A stretch of DNA of 64,000 nt from Streptomyces sp. NBC_01116 (GTDB lineage Bacteria; Actinomycetota; Actinomycetes; Streptomycetales; Streptomycetaceae), in NCBI RefSeq assembly GCF_041435495.1, contig NZ_CP108644.1:62001-126000 (forward strand), read 5' to 3'. Under the pieces are notes generated by a model. The model was not told where the DNA came from. It searched no databases and worked only from the letters and a program-made list of their open reading frames with translations. A program made the translations under genes and the position numbers. Below, piece after piece: positions 62,906 through 64,000 of the stretch (positions are counted from its first letter, which is position 1; each line of letters starts with the position of its first letter).

Positions 62906-64000
62906 GCCGCGCCGCCACGGTGCACGGTTTCCAGGGGGTACGCCGCAGGCCGGCCGTGGGGGACGAACACCGCGAGGGGGGCGGGGTCGGGCGCGAGCGC
63001 GATGGCGGGTCGCAGCCGGGTGGCCGCGCGGTCCTCGGTCAGCTCCAACCGTCCGTGGCCGGAGATCACGGCGGTGACCAGTTGGGCTTCCAAGAGGGAG
63101 AACTGCCGCCCTAAGCACTGATGGGGGCCCGCCCCGAAGGGGAAGTACTGCGCCACGGGCGGACGGCCGGAGAGGAACCGTTCGGGCCGGAACGCCTCGG
63201 GCTCCTCCCACAGGGCGGGCGAGCGGTGGATGGCGTAGGTGCTGGCCAGGACGAGATCGCCCGCGTCGAGCCGGACGCCCGCCACCTCCAGCGGTGCTTC
63301 GATCCGGCGGAACAGCGCCCAGGCCGGCGGGTGGAACCGCAGGGACTCCTCGACCACGGCCAGGGTGTACGGCAGGAGACCGGGCGGCATCGGCCCGGCC
63401 GCGCCCAGGGCTTGGAGATCGGTCTCCCGCACCTCCCGGCAGGTGTGGTCGTAGGCTTCCCGATCCCCGGTCAGATTGAAGAAGATCCAGGTCAGCAGCG
63501 TGCCCATGGTCTCGACTCCGGCGACGAAGATGGAGAGCAGCTCCTCGCGCAGAACCAGTTCGGTGTCCTCGGGCTCACTCTGCTCCCGTAGAGCGGAGAC
63601 CAGGGCGGGGAGCAGCCCCGGCTCGGCGACGGGGCAGCGCTGTTCCCCGGCCCTGCGGGCGATGAACTCCTCCAGCGTCCGCTTGCTGTCGGCGAACGCG
63701 AGGTCCTCTCCTTCCTGGACCCGGTCGGGGGCGAAGAGCCGACGGTCCAGATGGGTCACTGCCAGGTGCACCGTCCCGGTGAGGCGGTGCAGTTCGGCGC
63801 CGCTCATGGTCGGGTCCACCAGGCGGAGGATGATCTCGATGCTCAGGCGCTGGAGGGTGTCGGCGAGGTCGAACTCCGCACCGGCGCGGGGAAGCAGTTC
63901 GCGCTGGACGAAGTCCTCGGCGGCGTCCAGGACCAGGGTGTGCAGTTCAGCGACGGCGCGCGGTGCGAACAGGGGGCGGAGCAGGCCGCGCCGCTGCCGC
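62902..64000 (-). CDS. cytochrome P450 (5' end beyond the window)
   Basis: The 3' part of a P450 gene, about 365 residues; the frame stays open to the window end. Motifs: SIFVAGVETMGTLLTWIFFN (I helix, with Glu in place of the usual Asp before Thr), VVEESLRFHPPAWALFRRIE (ExxR), FRPERFLSGRPPVAQYFPFG, and AGPHQCLGRQFSLLEAQLV with the haem Cys. The stop overlaps the NRPS ATG (ATGA), so the enzyme is made together with the NRPS and probably hydroxylates the PCP-bound amino acid, as in the NovH/NovI-type pairs. Confidence 0.92.
   Translation of the reverse strand, partial: RQRRGLLRPLFAPRAVAELHTLVLDAAEDFVQRELLPRAGAEFDLADTLQRLSIEIILRLVDPTMSGAELHRLTGTVHLAVTHLDRRLFAPDRVQEGEDLAFADSKRTLEEFIARRAGEQRCPVAEPGLLPALVSALREQSEPEDTELVLREELLSIFVAGVETMGTLLTWIFFNLTGDREAYDHTCREVRETDLQALGAAGPMPPGLLPYTLAVVEESLRFHPPAWALFRRIEAPLEVAGVRLDAGDLVLASTYAIHRSPALWEEPEAFRPERFLSGRPPVAQYFPFGAGPHQCLGRQFSLLEAQLVTAVISGHGRLELTEDRAATRLRPAIALAPDPAPLAVFVPHGRPAAYPLETVHRGGAA

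Overview
The window is high-GC actinobacterial DNA and almost certainly Streptomyces: codon use is strongly GC-biased at third positions, GTG starts are common, and the gene content is typical of the genus (a CBM2-FnIII-GH18 chitinase, SpoIIE-type phosphatases, sigma-B family sigma factors, an MbtH/NRPS/P450 set). The density of IS relics, frameshifted genes and decayed conjugation genes suggests a chromosome arm or another accessory region. This placement is inference.

Layout. 0-3.2 kb: the end of a membrane protein gene, an IS5-type transposase relic with a perfect 54-bp palindrome and a 23-bp tandem duplication, a broken VOC gene and a GyrI-like gene. 3.3-5.4 kb: a secreted chitinase with the classic Streptomyces chitinase promoter repeats. 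5.8-10.5 kb: a short UvrA-type ABC ATPase and an erythromycin-esterase-like enzyme, with a MerR relic between them. 10.7-14.8 kb: an 818-bp IS element inserted exactly in the stop codon of a small gene, a membrane protein, and decayed plasmid-type genes. 15-19 kb: a STAS protein with a GAF-PP2C phosphatase, a SET-domain methyltransferase, a cyclic-nucleotide-binding protein and a protease relic.

19-28.3 kb is the most unusual stretch. An XRE/TPR regulator coupled to a frameshifted GNAT gene diverges from a resolvase-like small protein. A second copy of the resolvase-like protein lies at 27.8 kb. Between the copies are an APC amino-acid permease, an 18-codon ORF with a strong RBS, a tryptophanase-family lyase and, translationally coupled to it, a radical SAM protein with a putative N-terminal cobalamin-binding domain. 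This looks like an undescribed tryptophan- or indole-modifying cassette.

28.5-42.5 kb: a LuxR regulator, a TetR-MMPL efflux pair, an IS5 relic, a membrane-anchored SpoIIE-type phosphatase, a MerR-like protein, an HATPase anti-sigma-like protein, two sigma-B family sigma factors (one with a recognisable sigma-B-type promoter), a two-domain VOC protein and an FUSC-type membrane protein. 42.6-51.8 kb: stress and redox metabolism, including a six-gene minus-strand run (alcohol dehydrogenase, epimerase, SDR, Orn/Lys/Arg decarboxylase-type PLP enzyme, flavodoxin-like reductase, VOC), then VOC, F420-type LLM oxidoreductase and HAD genes. 51.9-57.1 kb: decayed integrative-conjugative element genes (FtsK-type translocase, relaxase, plasmid-stabilisation-like), a near-duplicate of the 38-kb sigma factor, and an IS transposase relic split by a 161-bp MITE whose removal restores the reading frame.

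57.2-64 kb: the downstream part of a biosynthetic gene cluster on the minus strand: P450 (cut by the window edge), an A-PCP NRPS with an unusual C-terminal domain, MbtH, an ATP-grasp ligase and an MFS exporter. The first three are linked by ATGA overlaps. The adenylation pocket residues I read (D-A-Y-W-I-G-G-T-F-K) match the published valine code closely.

All calls rest on reading the sequence and on family knowledge; no database search was run.
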